Positions 22,356 to 34,036 are shown, counted from the stretch's first letter. The stretch is DNA of 64,000 bases from Molossus alvarezi (GCA_037176705.1 CM073896.1:18302708-18366707); one strand, 5' to 3'. Notes: generated from the sequence alone by a model not told the origin. Translations and numbers: made by a program.

Positions 22356-22833
22356 TCCCTGGACAGTTTTGCTCAGTGGTTAAAGCATTGAATTCCAGCC
22401 CAAAGATCTCAGGTTTGATTCCCAGCCCCAGTTAGGGCCCTTCAGGAGGCAAGCAATTGATGTGTCTCACATCGATGTTTCTTTCTCTCTCTCTCTCTCT
22501 CTCTCTCCCCCTCCCTACCTCTCTCACTTCTACTCTATCTAAAAATCAATGAAGCCCAGAAGGCGTGGTTCAGTGGTTGAGCGTCGAGCCATGTACCAAG
22601 AGGTCACTGGTTCAATTCCCAGTCAGGACACATGCCCAGGTTGTGGGCCAAAGACCCAGTGGGGGCATGCTGGAGGCAGCCAATCGGTGTTCTCTCTCAC
22701 CGATGTTTCAATCTCTCTCTCTCTCTCCCTCCTTCTCTCTTTAAAAATCAATAAAGGGGAAAAAGTTAAAAAAATAAAATAAAATAAAAATCTATAGAAA
22801 AATATCCTCAGGTAAGGATTAACAACAACAAAA
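22356..22833 (+). mobile_element. Ves SINE inserted at the same target, split by another Ves
   Basis: Head ccctggacagttttgctcag. The body is interrupted at 22554-22790, and the tail resumes as atatcctcaggtaaggatta. It ends at a third copy of the target, agaatggactttct (22834-22847). Confidence 0.85.
22554..22790 (+). mobile_element. Ves SINE, short-tail subtype, nested
   Basis: Head cccagaaggcgtggttcag, gcccaggttgtgggcc, end aaaatcaataaagg with an AAAAT-rich tail. It sits within the tail region of the surrounding Ves; the flanks aaaatcaatgaa and aaaatctatagaa fit a degraded duplication. Confidence 0.88.
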
Positions 22834-22847
22834 AGAATGGACTTTCT

Positions 22848-23675
22848 ACAGGATGGTTTGGAGAAGAGATTCTGATTTCAGAAACTGAATGTGTGTCATC
22901 AGCGAGAATTTCTAGGTAGGAGACAATTTTGGAGTTACTTACTTGCAGAATGCTTTGAAAGTACTTTGCTTTTCAAGTTCTCAAATACACATTAAAATAA
23001 TGGAAATTCTATCGTATAATCTAATTCATTCCCTTTTCCTTAGGGATTGCTGACTGCTGGTTAAGGTCTGTTTTCAGGGTAAAGATACAAGCTATATAAT
23101 ACAGTGAGTTGATTCTAGTACACATCTTTAAATTGATAAAAACATGCATGCTCTGTGTCCTGAGGTGTTGCCTACTTCATTAACACTGTCTTAAGGCAGA
23201 GTCTTAAAAACTCCCACCTGTGTGCCACAAAAATGTCAAGGGCATCCCATAGGCAACTCTGCAGAGCTCCTAACCACCGTTTAGTGCATTTCATAATGAA
23301 GCCTCAGTGAATTGTGGGCTTTGGAAACAGTTTGAACTACCCCAACCTCCATCTGGACCTCAACCCAGCAGGCAGTTCCTTCTAATCATTAAGGGTAGTG
23401 GTGATGCTGAAAGGGTTACCTGTGTCTTTAATTACCAGACTTCCAAGTGCATGACTTGTCCTAAAAGATGTACGGGGAGAAGTGATAATGGACATGTCCC
23501 AGGCACGTATTCAAATAGTAATTGATCTATAGTGTTAGAGTTGCATCATTAGATATGGAGATGAAATGAGCCTATATTCCTCCCCTTTGGGTATCACATT
23601 TCCTAGGTAAAGCCGTAATGTCTTTGCTCAAACAGCCACTTCTATCTGGAACAAACCCTATCACGGGTCCCTTAA
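22848..23675. other. Nothing recognised
   Basis: Single-copy DNA without frames or repeats that I can name. Confidence 0.5.
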
Positions 23676-23830
23676 ACCACAGCTTCTCAAACTTGAATAA
23701 GCATGGGAATGCCCCGGGGGTCATCTTTAAATGCAGATTATCACTCAGGAGGTCTAAGGTAGGGCCTAAAACTCTGCATTTCAAGCAAACTCCCCAGTGA
23801 TGCTAGTGCTGCTGGACTGGGAGCAACACA
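23676..23830 (+). mobile_element. MER5A-like non-autonomous hAT-Charlie
   Basis: Begins cagcttctcaaacttgaata, continues aatgcagattatcactcagg, actctgcatttcaagcaaac, and gtgatgctagtgctgctgg. This is the MER5A order; the right terminal repeat is decayed. Confidence 0.8.
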
Positions 23831-25515
23831 GGCGTTTTGTTTTGAAGCTTAGCCAGCTGGCTACTGGGCGGTGTTGGGGAGGGGAGCCCAGGAGACAACA
23901 AAATCCTTGAAATGGTGCTCATTTCATTTATAAAGCGTTTCCCCATTTCCTATCTCCGGTTATGCACACCAGTTTATTCACTGTCTGTGGGCTCAGTCAC
24001 CTGCACCTTCCCTAGAGCTGGTCAAATAGGGTCAGGTCATGCTGGGATGAATCCAGCCGCCAGGCCTCGTTGTCTGCCCCAGGAACTGGGAAGGACGTAG
24101 CCATGCTTTCTTAGCTTTCCAGCCCTTTCCAGACTATTCGTGTTGATTTTTGCAGAGAAAATAAGCAAACAACTAGGAGAAAGGGAGCTGGTTTACACGG
24201 ATAATTCTTCTGTTCTGTTAACATTTTAAATTGTGATGGAATTTCTGCTTTAGCTCAAAATACCCATCAGCCTTATTCTCCCTCAGCATTTGAAGGGACC
24301 TTCTACAACGCAGCCCCCACATTCGACCCTGACAGAGTCTGATAGTCCTTTAACGTGGAGAATTGCAGGCCAAGATGTTTGTGTTTATATCCCCAGTCCA
24401 GAATAAATAAATAGCTACATGGTATTGAAATCACCTGTCAAAATATCCACTGCAGTTCTGGGGCACAGAGAGAAGTTTCTTGGTATGATTGGCTTACTTG
24501 TAGGAACAATTCAAAGGCTGTTTATCTCATTTAGTTTAAAAAAAAAAAAAGACCTGTAATTACTGCATTTTGACCCCAAAGCAGGCAATTACTTCACAAA
24601 AGCTCTCCCCAGGAAACCAGACATTAGCCTGGCTAATTAGGCTGACCTCACTTGCCAACCAGTCTTATCGCTCCGCACATGGCGGCCTGGGACCGAGGAC
24701 CACTGCTGGGCCTGGGCCTGCCGGTCAGAGCAGACCGCGCTGTGTGTTGTGTTTTTACTACTTACTTTTATGTGTTCTTGAAGCACAGTCCCTTTCCCAG
24801 AGACGGGTCGTCATCAAAAAGAAAGGGCGCTGGACAAACTGATCCCCTTTATGGCACAAGGAGGAGGAAGCTAGAAAAAGAAAAAAGAAAGGAAAGCAAC
24901 TGAGGTTGTAAATTCTTTCCCACATAGGAAATCATTCTTTGCCCTTTAGGAGAGCGGTTTGTTGTCCCAGCCCTTGGGACACATCTCCTCAGCCCCACTC
25001 TGTCCATGCACATTTTGGGGGTTGACTTCTCTTTGGGTTCTATGAGACTGAGAAAAAAAAGTTTAAATGTCCCGAGCACGTAGAATTCTCTCCTCCTGAA
25101 GAGTCATATGTCTCCCCAAGGAGCACTATGAGGGGGTCACAGAAGCGTCACCCCTCCACACACGGAGAAGCACAGAGGAAGATGCTCAGCGCTCAGCCCG
25201 GTGGTCACATGCTCTCACTTGGCCTTTAACTCCAGGACATCCCAGCAACTGAAACAAGGGTTTGCACTTTGGAGGTTTTCAAGGGCGGAATGGGAATGGG
25301 CGATCCTTCTCCAGGGGTGCAGACCAGAGGTGCCCTCTTGCCCGGGCAATGACCAGATGCCTTGGAAAATGAAGAGATGGTTTCTTTGGTTTGGGTGGTT
25401 CTCGGAAAGCAGCCCAGGTCAGCTCAAGTCAGCTTTGCTTCAGGGTCTGAATGGCTGAAGCGAGTCATTCCTTTGAGCTCAAACCGTAGTGGCGTTAAGG
25501 AAAGCATCTTTTGAG
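23831..25515. other. Nothing recognised
   Basis: Single-copy DNA. Open frames at 24570-24900 have no motif. No repeat could be named. Confidence 0.5.
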
Positions 25516-25643
25516 GCCCTGGCCAGTTTGGCTCAGCGGTTGGAGCATTGGCCTGCAGACCAGACAGTCTCAGGTTTGGTTCCCGCTAGGGGCACGTACC
25601 AAAAAAAAAACAAAAACAAACAAACATTAAAAAAGAAAAAAAT
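25516..25643 (+). mobile_element. Head-only Ves: tRNA-like part plus A-rich tail
   Basis: The tRNA-like head (gccctggccagtttggctca, B box ggtttggttcccgc) runs to ctaggggcacgtacc at 25600 and is followed immediately by an A-rich tail. The entire tRNA-unrelated body of Ves is absent. The same end point is seen at 56565. A flanking duplication is weak here. Confidence 0.8.
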
Positions 25644-26808
25644 CTTTCGGACACTTGTTAAAATGTTAAGGAAGACTTGACTCAGGACTGTGCAATGAAA
25701 GTCATGACTACAGCAACCAGGGAGAGACTTGGGGCTCAACTCGAAATACAGCCACGACAGCTGGGGACTCGCAGCTGAGGGGCAGCGAGGGTCGGTGGCT
25801 GGGTAGAAAAGTACTAAGAGGAGACATCAAGGGTGGGGTGGGGAGCGGTTCTTGCTGAAAACCAAGTTAAGGCAGGCCAGAGGCCAGGCTGGTCCGGAAA
25901 GCGTGGTGGGTTCTCATGGAATGACTTCGGATCCCTGCTACAACTGCAGGAGGCGGGCTGAAGGCAGGGCCTGGGGGTGAGGCCTGTGGCGAAGCGGGTT
26001 CGGAGGGCCACTGAAGCTTGGTGGAGGGAGAGGCCTTGTCGGTGGGAAGCTGAAAGGCGAAAGGCGCAGAAAGCGCGCGGACCTGCGGCCGGCTGGGTTG
26101 GAACCAGGACCAGCTCCACTGTCCGGCACCGGAGGTGTCCAGGTGCCCACTTTGCCCAGAAAAAGCCCAAGTGGAGTGGGAGAGATGAGCAGTTACGAGA
26201 TGGCGATGCCCGCATTTTGAATGACCATCTTAAAGGCGAATGACCTAACAGCCCTCCGGCTGCATGGCTCCTTCTTCCGCAGCTCCCGAGCCGTCTTCCT
26301 CACCAAACTAAACTTGACTCACGGTCAGACAGCCGAGCCAGGCAGGGCCTATGTATGTGCATGTATGTGCATGTATGTGCCTGTGTGAGAGAAAGAGGAT
26401 TTCTTCCAAGGTAAAACCATGACTCTCACAGAACTACAAAATCACGAACCAAGGATTTTTGTTACCATATTATTTAAGAGAACCAATAAGATATCACAGT
26501 TGCTTCAAAGGAGAACCCAAAGAGCAGACACAGAGGCTTTCAGGAAAACTGAGCTGAGGCCACAGGGACTCCTTGCACAGTGGCGGAGGGCGACACTGGC
26601 GTCGCCAGCCACACCCAAAATTTGTTAGCATTGCTGTTATCTCCACTTATGGAGTTCCAGAAGCTCAGACGGTGAACAGAGCAGAGACCCCCATCCAGTC
26701 AAATGATCTGGAAGAATGCGTCAGACAATTCCTAGTATTTCACTGAAGACACCCAGTTACTTTTCGGTCTGTGTCTAAGTCTTTCACAATGTTTCCCTAA
26801 TATTTAAT
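25644..26808. other. CpG-containing single-copy DNA without recognised gene
   Basis: About 25950-26150 is GC-rich with many CpGs and open frames on both strands, none with a protein motif. A short tandem repeat of about 10-11 bp (tatgtgcatg type) lies at 26350-26383. Confidence 0.5.
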
Positions 26809-26830
26809 ACACACACACACACACACACAC
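26809..26830. repeat. (AC)n microsatellite
   Basis: Eleven AC units. Confidence 0.9.
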
Positions 26831-26868
26831 ATTTTCCCACGTTTATTCTCATGTTGTTTCGTTTTTAA

Positions 26869-27059
26869 AAATATGTTTTTATTGATTTCAGAGAGAGGAA
26901 GGGACAGGGAGAGAGAGAAACATCCATCAGCTGCCTCCTGCACGCCCCCTACTGGGGATCGAGCCTGCAACCTGGGCATGTGCCCTGACCAGAATTGAAC
27001 CAGCGACCTCATGGTGCACAGGGCCAAGCTCAACCAACTGAGCCACACAGGTAGAGCAG
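26869..27059 (-). mobile_element. Ves SINE, short-tail subtype
   Basis: Antisense tttttattgatttcagagag, gcctgcaacctgggcatg, end caactgagccacacaggtag. The duplication gttgtttcgtttttaa (26853-26868) recurs at 27060-27075 with two changes. Confidence 0.88.
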
Positions 27060-27127
27060 GTTGTTTACTTTTTAATAAAAGCACTACTCCCCTGCAAGTT
27101 CAAACATGACTTCCCCATTTAGCTAGA

Positions 27128-27205
27128 ACTAATAAATCAGAATTTCTGAGGGGGACCCAGGACTCTGAATTGTAAACCAGCTTCCCCAGGGGAGCTCGGA
27201 TGCAC
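27128..27205 (+). mobile_element. MER5A-like fragment
   Basis: Partial match: aatcagaatttctgaggggg, ccaggactctgaattgtaaa, ccagcttccccagggg. Both ends are missing. Confidence 0.5.
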
Positions 27206-27778
27206 GGCCACTGGGAACCAGGAGTGAGGGGCGCCGTCCACCTCTCCAGTCCCGGAATGTGCGCATGCACAGAGCCTGAAGAGATGCTTCAGACAGGAGG
27301 TGGGTTCGGGATGGGAAGAGCCAGGATTTGGAGAAGAGAGCAGAGGGCATTCCAGGAAGCAGGGAGCCATGGTGAAGGGCAGGGAAGGAGGGGTGAGCCG
27401 GCAGTGCCTGTGGAGGCAAGGAGTCCCCCCTGGGTGAAGAGGAGGAGGGAAGAATCGACTGCGCGAATGTGGCAGATACAGGATATAAAGGACCTGAAGG
27501 GCAGATAAGACGGTCAGACTTAGTCCAGAGTTAGTGTACACTTTTTAAGCAGAAAATTAAAATAAGAAAAGCAGTGTTGGAAGGAAGACTTGTGGGGACA
27601 GTATGCAGCACAGGACCTGTGAGATGGAGCCAGGGCACATGCTTGATTCCTGAATGTGCCTCTTAGTTTCAGTCCGGGAAAGGCAGTGATGCTTATTCAG
27701 AGAGCAAGAAGTAGACCATGACCCTAAGCATAACCACTGGGAGATTAAATGTACAAGAGGCAAAGCCAGACTCTATAT
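27206..27778. other. Nothing recognised
   Basis: Single-copy DNA; overlapping open frames on both strands carry no motif. Confidence 0.5.
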
Positions 27779-27793
27779 AAAAATAGAATTCCA

Positions 27794-28058
27794 GCCCTGG
27801 CTGGTGTTGCTCAGTGGTTAGAACCTCCACCCTCACATCAAAGGGTCATGGGTTAGATTCACAATCAAAGTCACGTACCCGGGTTGCAGGTTTGATCCCC
27901 AACCCCAGTCAGTGTGCGTGCAGGAGGCAACCAATCGATCTCTCTCTCTCTCGCTCTCGCTCTTTCTCTCACCATCTGTCTTTCTCCCTCCTCTCTCCCT
28001 CCCTTTCACTCTCTCTAAAAATCAATGCAAAAAATATCCTTGGGTGAGAATTAACAAC
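27794..28058 (+). mobile_element. Ves SINE, diverged
   Basis: Head gccctggctggtgttgctca, TC-rich middle, tail atccttgggtgagaatt. Flanked by aaaaatagaa at 27779-27788 and 28059-28068. Confidence 0.85.
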
Positions 28059-28099
28059 AAAAATAGAAGTACAACCCATCATCCAGAGTTGCCAGCTCA

Positions 28100-28790
28100 G
28101 GAAGCCAGTTGTCCATGAGGCCAAGCAATAACCTGTGTGACAGCAGTTGGCCCCAAATAACCAGGACGCGATTAATAACTGACAGCCTCCCTAATTTTGT
28201 CCTTGCTTCCAGCTTTAGACCAACCAGAGAGAGCCAAATATACATCCCTAACCAATAATGTAGGATGCGCCCCCTTCTAGCGCCTCCTGCAGCTTCCCCA
28301 GGCCCACGGCCTCCAAACAGGGCATACCTGAAGGGGTCCCTTTTTCCTGCTATACAGCTTTGCAACTCTTCTGCCTGCCTTTGCGTCTCTGCCAAATGCA
28401 GGGATGGGCCGACTCTCTTGCTACAGCAACATCCGAGTAAATAGTCTTTGCTTGTTCTCTTTGGGTGTTCTTTCTTTCTTTTTTTAATTAATTCATTTTT
28501 TATTAATTTTAGAGAGAGAGGAAGGGAGAGGGAGAGAGATAGAAACATCAATGAAAGAGAACATCGATTGGCCACTTCCTTCATGCCCCCGATTGGGGTT
28601 TTGGCCCACAACCTGGGCATGTGCGATGACCAGGAATCGAACTGGCGACCTCTTGGTACATGGATGACGCTCAACCACTGAGCCATAGCGGCCTGGCATT
28701 CCTTCTTGATTTCCATGCCACCGTCGTCTATGTGTCTGCTCACCCAGCACGGACACGTTTACACCCGTAGCCCCGCCTATTTGAACACAC
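28100..28790 (+). mobile_element. Candidate solo ERV LTR (gammaretrovirus-like), carrying a Ves
   Basis: Order of elements resembles a gammaretroviral-type LTR: tagaccaaccagagagagcc, then a GC-rich segment, ctctgccaaatgcagggatg with ggccgactctcttgctac, agtaaatagtctttgcttg in the position of the polyadenylation region, and after the Ves gatttccatgccaccgtcg. Ends are not certain and no target duplication was found. No viral genes flank it. Family assignment needs a database comparison. Confidence 0.5.
28483..28697 (-). mobile_element. Ves SINE, short-tail subtype
   Basis: Antisense attaattttagagagagagg, acaacctgggcatgtgcg, end ccactgagccatagcggcc. It lies within the candidate LTR. Confidence 0.88.
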
Positions 28791-28799
28791 AAGGTTATT

Positions 28800-29934
28800 T
28801 GTACTATTAATTTAACATGGTTCATCCACAGGTGGAAAATTATCACTGACATTTATCATTTCTACATACCATGTGCCTCACACAGATAAAATAATTTCAT
28901 CAGGCAGCTGTAGTAAGTAAAAAGAAAAAGTGGTAACTTAGAAGACATGGGTTCTAGTCCCAGCTCTGCACCATCTGTGTGTTCTCGGTCAATGTTTTCA
29001 ACTTTCAGGGCATGTGCTTCCTGTTCCCCGTGAGGTGGACAGTATAGTGGACCACGCAGGGGTCCCTGCAGTTCTAGCAGTCTGTGATTTCATAAGGAGC
29101 TACTTCTCTGCCAGCATTTCACTCACTGCCCCTAGGAATCAGGCAGTCCTCCTACATCTAAATTTTTTGTGTGTCTCCGTCTTTCACAGACTAGGTCTTT
29201 CTTCATTAAGTTCCCTCACTTACATTTTTTTCCCAAATGTTTCAGAACTGTATAGGGAAATGAATAAAACCGTTTCAATTGGCTCCAAAATTTTACCAAC
29301 TATCCACTGTGTGAAAATCACAGCTCTCGTACCATTTGGTAGTGAAAAGAAAAGAACGATTTGGTTTATACCTTTGGGACCTCACACACGAATGGGAGGC
29401 ATATGAAATTTGCACGTGTAAATCTAAATTTAGAATGCAGACACCAAAAAATAAGGTGTGAACAAGGAGTGTAACAGGTGCGATTAGGAGGAAAACACTG
29501 ACTGACCTTGTCCTGGCGGAGGCAGAATTTGAGCTCAGTCTGGAGGATGGTAACGTTCGCACAGGTGGGGAAGACAGGAGAGAATGGATGGCCTTCTAGA
29601 AAGGACAGACGTGTGAATCGGAGAGTCAGCAGCCCTCAGGACATCAGCCTGGTCAGACTGAGCTCCAGGGGGAGCAGAGGTGTTGGCCACAGGCCGAATG
29701 GCCGAGTTGACGTGCACAGGACGGCAAACGCCAGGCTGAAAGTTTTAACTTTCTAACTCCTGCTCAGCGCCTTTTCAGTGCTTCATAAGTCCTGTCATTG
29801 TTTTACTCGAACCTGTAGTAAAACAGACTCTTCTTCGGGATTGAAAAAAAGTAAGGTAGTGAATGAGGAGGGAAATTTGACCATGTTTGCCTTTTGTGTG
29901 TGTGTGTGTGAGCCTACTTATCTCTAGTAACGCT
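28800..29934. other. Mostly single-copy DNA
   Basis: A short MIR-like piece lies at about 28930-29000 (ttctagtcccagctctgcac). A GT run is at 29895-29911. No gene was recognised. Confidence 0.5.
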
Positions 29935-31215
29935 TTGTTAAAAAATTGTGGTAACGATACTATAACATAAAATGCACCATTTTGACCATTTTTAAGTGTA
30001 CAGTTCAGAGGCATGAAGGACATTCACATTGTTGGCCAGCCATCCCCTCCATTCATCTCCAGTTTTTCATCTTCCCAAACTGAACCTTGGTACCTATTAA
30101 ACAGCCACTCCCTGTCCCCCCACAGCCTCGGGTAACCACTGCCTGTCTCTGAGTTTGACTGCTGTTGGTACCCCAAATCAGGGGAATCATGCACTATCTG
30201 TCCTTTTGTTCTGGTTTATTAGCATAATGTCTTCCAGGTTCATCTATGTTGTAGCCTGTGTCTGAATTTTTCCCTTTTTAAGGCTGTGTAATATTTTATT
30301 GTATGAATAGACCACATTTTGTTTTTCATTTACCCATCAAGGGACATTTGGGTTGTTTCCATCTTTTGTCTGTTGTGAATAATGCTGCTCTGAAGATTAC
30401 AGCTATCTATTTGTGTCCTTGCTTTCAATTCTTTTGTGTCTATACCTAGAAGTGAAATTGCTGCATCCTGTGGTAAGTCTATGTTTAATTTTTTGAGGAC
30501 TGACCATGTCATTGTCCACAGCGACTACACCATTTTGCATTCTCACCAGCAATGCACAAGGGTTCCAATTACTCCACAGCCTTGCCGACACTTACTACTT
30601 TGTTTTTCTCTTACCCATCCTCATGGGTGTGAAGTGGTTTCTCATTGTGACTTTGATTTGCATTTCCCTTGTGATTAGTGATGTTGAGCATCTTTTCATG
30701 TGCTTTTTGGCCATTTGTATTTTGGGGGGGAAAATGTCTATTCAAGTCCTTTGCCCATTTTTAAGAACTGGGCTGTGTGGTTTTTGTTGTTGAGTTATAG
30801 AAGTTCTTTATAGATTCTGGATATCAATTCCTTATCAGGTATATAATTTGCAGATATTCTCTTCCATTCTGTGGGCTGCCTTTTCACTCTGTTGATGTTG
30901 ACCTTTGATGCATAAAACTTTTTAATTTTGATGAAGTCCAATTTATCTTTATTTTCTTATATTGTCTCTGGTTTTGGTGTCATTTCAAAGAAATCATTTT
31001 AAAATCCAATATCATAAGCTTTTCCCTATGTTTTCTTCTGTTTTATAATTTTAGCTCTTCAGTTTAGAACTTTGATCTATTTTGAGCTAATATTTACATA
31101 TTCATTGCATATGGATATCTCCTTGTCCCCACACCTCTTGAATGACTTTGGCACCCTTGTTGAAAATCATCTGACCATATATGGAAAGGTTTATTTCTGG
31201 GCTCTCTATTCTATA
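29935..31215 (-). mobile_element. Old LINE-1 3' end, antisense
   Basis: Long antisense L1M 3' sequence: tttttaagtgtacagttcag, ggttcatctatgttgtagcc, gggacatttgggttgtttcc, agtgaaattgctgcatcctg, ttctttatagattctggat. This is a very common old mammalian L1 3' region. Confidence 0.88.
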
Positions 31216-31545
31216 TAATGTTTACCTTATAAGGTGACAAATAATAATATTTGTGTTGAAGAAATCAAGAAACAGAAATTGCTTTTCTCAATAATTATAA
31301 CTTCCAGTTTGAGAAAAGGCATCCTTTTAGTTATTTTTCTCTCCATGTTTTTTTTTTTTTTTTTTTTACTTTTTATTTTTAAATAATTATAGGTTCATAG
31401 GAGGTTGCAAAATAGTATACGAGTCCTGTGTACCCTTCACCCAGTTTCCCTCAATGGTACATCTTACCTCTTTATAGCGCAATATCAAAACCAAGAAATT
31501 GATGAGTACAATTCTAGATCTTATTCAGATTCCATCAGTTTTACA

Positions 31546-31548
<3 letters not shown>

Positions 31549-31579
<31 letters not shown>
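31549..31579. repeat. (GT)n microsatellite
   Basis: About fifteen GT units inside the L1 3' end. Confidence 0.9.
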
Positions 31580-31580
<1 letters not shown>

Positions 31581-32246
31581 AGTTCTGTGAACTTACATCA
31601 TACATGTAGAATCATGTGACCACCAAGAAAACCAAGACACAGAATGGGTCCCCCAAGGATCCTTGATGCTGCCTCTTTATAGCCATTCCCCCCGCCCCCC
31701 AACCTCTGCAAACAGCTAATCTTTTCTCCGTCTCTGATTTCATCATTTTAAAATGTTATATGAATGGACTCATGCAGCATGACACACATTGAGATTGTCC
31801 TTTCTCATCAGCACTACTCCTTTGAGGTCCCTCCCAGTTGTACAGATCAATATTGCTTCGTTAGTGCTGAGTACAATTCCATGGTGTGGATGTTTCCATT
31901 TGTTTAACCATTCATCCACCGGAGGACATTTGGGTTGTTTATGAATTGGAGTTATTACAAATAATGCTAATATTAACATTCCTGTACCCGTTTCTATGTG
32001 GACATAAATTGTCATTTCTGAGGGATACATGCCCAGGAGCATGAGGGTTGAGCCATATGGTCTATTTAGTTTTATAAGAAACTGCTAAACAATTTTCCAA
32101 AATGGTTATACTATTTTGTATTCCCACCAGTAATGTCTGAAAGAGATGCAATTTTTCTGCATCATCACCAGCATTTGTCACTATTTTTAATTTTAACTGT
32201 TCTAATAGGTGTGTAGTGTTATCTTGTAACTTTTCAGGAAGGGTTT

Positions 32247-32475
32247 CTTTTGTTTTTGTTTTAAATAATTTTTCTTTATTGATTTTAGAGAAAGAGGAAG
32301 GGAGAGGGAGAGAGATGGAAACATTGATGAGAGAGAACATCGATTGGCCACCTCCTGCATGCCCTCCACTGGGGATTTGGCCCACAACCTGGGCATGTGC
32401 CCTGACCTGGAATTGAACTGGCAACCTGTTGGTGCATGAGTTGATGCTCAACCACTGAGCTACACCTGCCGGGCA
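32247..32475 (-). mobile_element. Ves SINE, short-tail subtype, perfect TSD
   Basis: Antisense tctttattgattttagagaa, acaacctgggcatgtgccc, end ctgagctacacctgccgggc. The target tcaggaagggttt is identical at 32234-32246 and 32476-32488. Confidence 0.92.
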
Positions 32476-32560
32476 TCAGGAAGGGTTTTAATTTGCTATA
32501 TATCAGTTCAACTACTTTGTATTACTGCCTTCTTCTTCGTAGTCCCACTTTTAAAAGAGA

Positions 32561-33214
32561 AAACCATTCCCTTCCCTTTCCTTCCTTTATTATTCCTCCT
32601 GGAGCTAAAGGGATGTAGAAGAGCCTCCCCATTGTCCCTTGGGTGACACTGTCCTGAGACGCAGTACCACCGCCCGATTGCTGTCCGGGGCCAGCAGAAT
32701 GCAGGCAGAAGCAGCTGGCCGAGGCGGAGCAGCGCTCTGTTCTCTGAGCTGTGTACATTCATTTTCCAGTCACAGCTCCAGTGTTTTGCTTCCCACTGCT
32801 TGGGGAGGGAGGGAATGTAAATGTACTTGCTGTTGTTGGAGCCTCCTGGACAGTGAGAGCAAAGGCAGCTCACTGCCTTTTTCCTGCACGCTGTCGGGGT
32901 GCCCCTTTGAGAGCCCCTCGGAGGCCATCTACACATTTCAAAGGCTCGGTAGTTAGGGGGTCTCGGGTGAGGCCCTCAAAAAACTGATTCTATGCCTACT
33001 GTGTCCCCGGCTCTAGGAGGGGTGCTGGGTGAGAGATCCGCACACTGAGAAGCCAGCCTCCGTCTCGTCAGCAGTCACCTGTGAGGTGGGTGAAGTGCTG
33101 ACGCAGAGGTGACCGGCCAGGTGGCCTCCGGAAGTCTGGAGCACCCGCAGCGCGCTCCCTGGAAATCAGAGAACTTCGTGAGCATCTCACCCAGAGCTCT
33201 TCACGTCTTACGAG
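32561..33214. other. Nothing recognised
   Basis: Single-copy DNA, GC-rich around 32640-32960, with open frames on both strands but no motif. Confidence 0.5.
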
Positions 33215-33726
33215 GCTGAGAACCAAGTGGGGTGCCTGCCAAAAATATGTTCCTGAGTCCCGCGCCACACAGACTGATTCAGAGCCTCTGGAAGAAGGAC
33301 CCACCTAGGAAGCTGTTATACAAAGGATCTATCTGTGCTGTGGACTGAAATGTGCCCCTCCCCAAATCCACACACTGAAGCCCTGAACCCCGAAGTGATG
33401 TATGCAGAGATGGGGTCTTTGGGAGGTGATTAGGTCTAGATGAGGTCACGAGGGTGGGATTAGCACCCTTATAAAAAGAGACACCAGACACATACATGCA
33501 CAGATAAACCTCCACGTGAAGACACAGTGATAAGGTCTGCCAGCCGGGCAGAGAGGCCTCAGAACAACCCAAACCTACTGACATCTTGATCTTGGACTTC
33601 CAGCTTCTGGAACTGTGAGAAATTATTCCTGACATTCAAGCCACCCAGTCTGTGGGACATTGTCCGGCAGTCTGAGCAGGCTAACACGGTGTGATTCACA
33701 GAACCCTCCAGGTTGAGAACCACTGA
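33215..33726 (+). mobile_element. MER5A-like hAT fossil split by a MaLR LTR
   Basis: The left part (33215-33333) has cacacagactgattcagag and cctctggaagaaggaccc. The right part (33689-33726) has ccaggttgagaaccactg, the MER5A right end. The MaLR LTR lies exactly between. Confidence 0.7.
33334..33688 (+). mobile_element. ERVL-MaLR LTR
   Basis: Complete-looking: gtggactgaaatgtgcccc, tttgggaggtgattaggtct, gggattagcacccttataaa, ccttgatcttgg-type text and aagccacccagtctgtggg. Confidence 0.88.
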
Positions 33727-33796
33727 CCCGATCCGGCCCTCTCATTTTACAAGGAAGGAAGCTGAAGGACAGTGAGGTTAAAAATCTCATCTAGTG

Positions 33797-33937
33797 CCCT
33801 GGCCGGTTTGGCTCAGCAGTTAGAGTGTCGGCCTGTGGTCCGGAGAGACCCAGGGCATGTACCTCGGTTGCAGTTTGTCCCCGGTCTTGGTTGGGTTGTG
33901 CGGGTGGCAACCACTCGATGTGTCCCTTTCACATCGA

Positions 33938-33985
<48 letters not shown>

Positions 33986-34036
33986 CCACTCTATCTGAAC
34001 AAAAAATGGAAAAGTGTCCTCAGGTGAGGATAAAAA
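33797..34036 (+). mobile_element. Ves SINE with the B box deleted
   Basis: Head and tail are standard and the TC tract is long, but gagaccc passes directly to agggcatgtacc. The missing 17 bases hold the Pol III B box. The flanks aaaatctcatctagtg and aaaaactcccctagtg form a degraded duplication. Confidence 0.88.

Larger units (their letters stand above)
31340..32560 (-). mobile_element. Second old LINE-1 3' end, antisense, split by a Ves
   Basis: Starts with a T-run that fits a copied A-tail. It continues ataattataggttcatagg, accattcatccaccggaggac-type text and aatggttatactattttgta. Ves at 32247-32475 interrupts it. Confidence 0.8.

Noticed and set aside
22200..22760. Repeated blocks that could suggest a tandem or CRISPR-like array
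   Set aside because: The repetition is three SINEs with TC tracts; spacing and sequence do not fit an array, and the DNA is mammalian.
28051..28743. Minus-strand open frame of 230 codons
   Set aside because: It runs through a Ves SINE and the candidate LTR, with the SINE TC tract giving Ser/Leu repeats; there is no protein motif.
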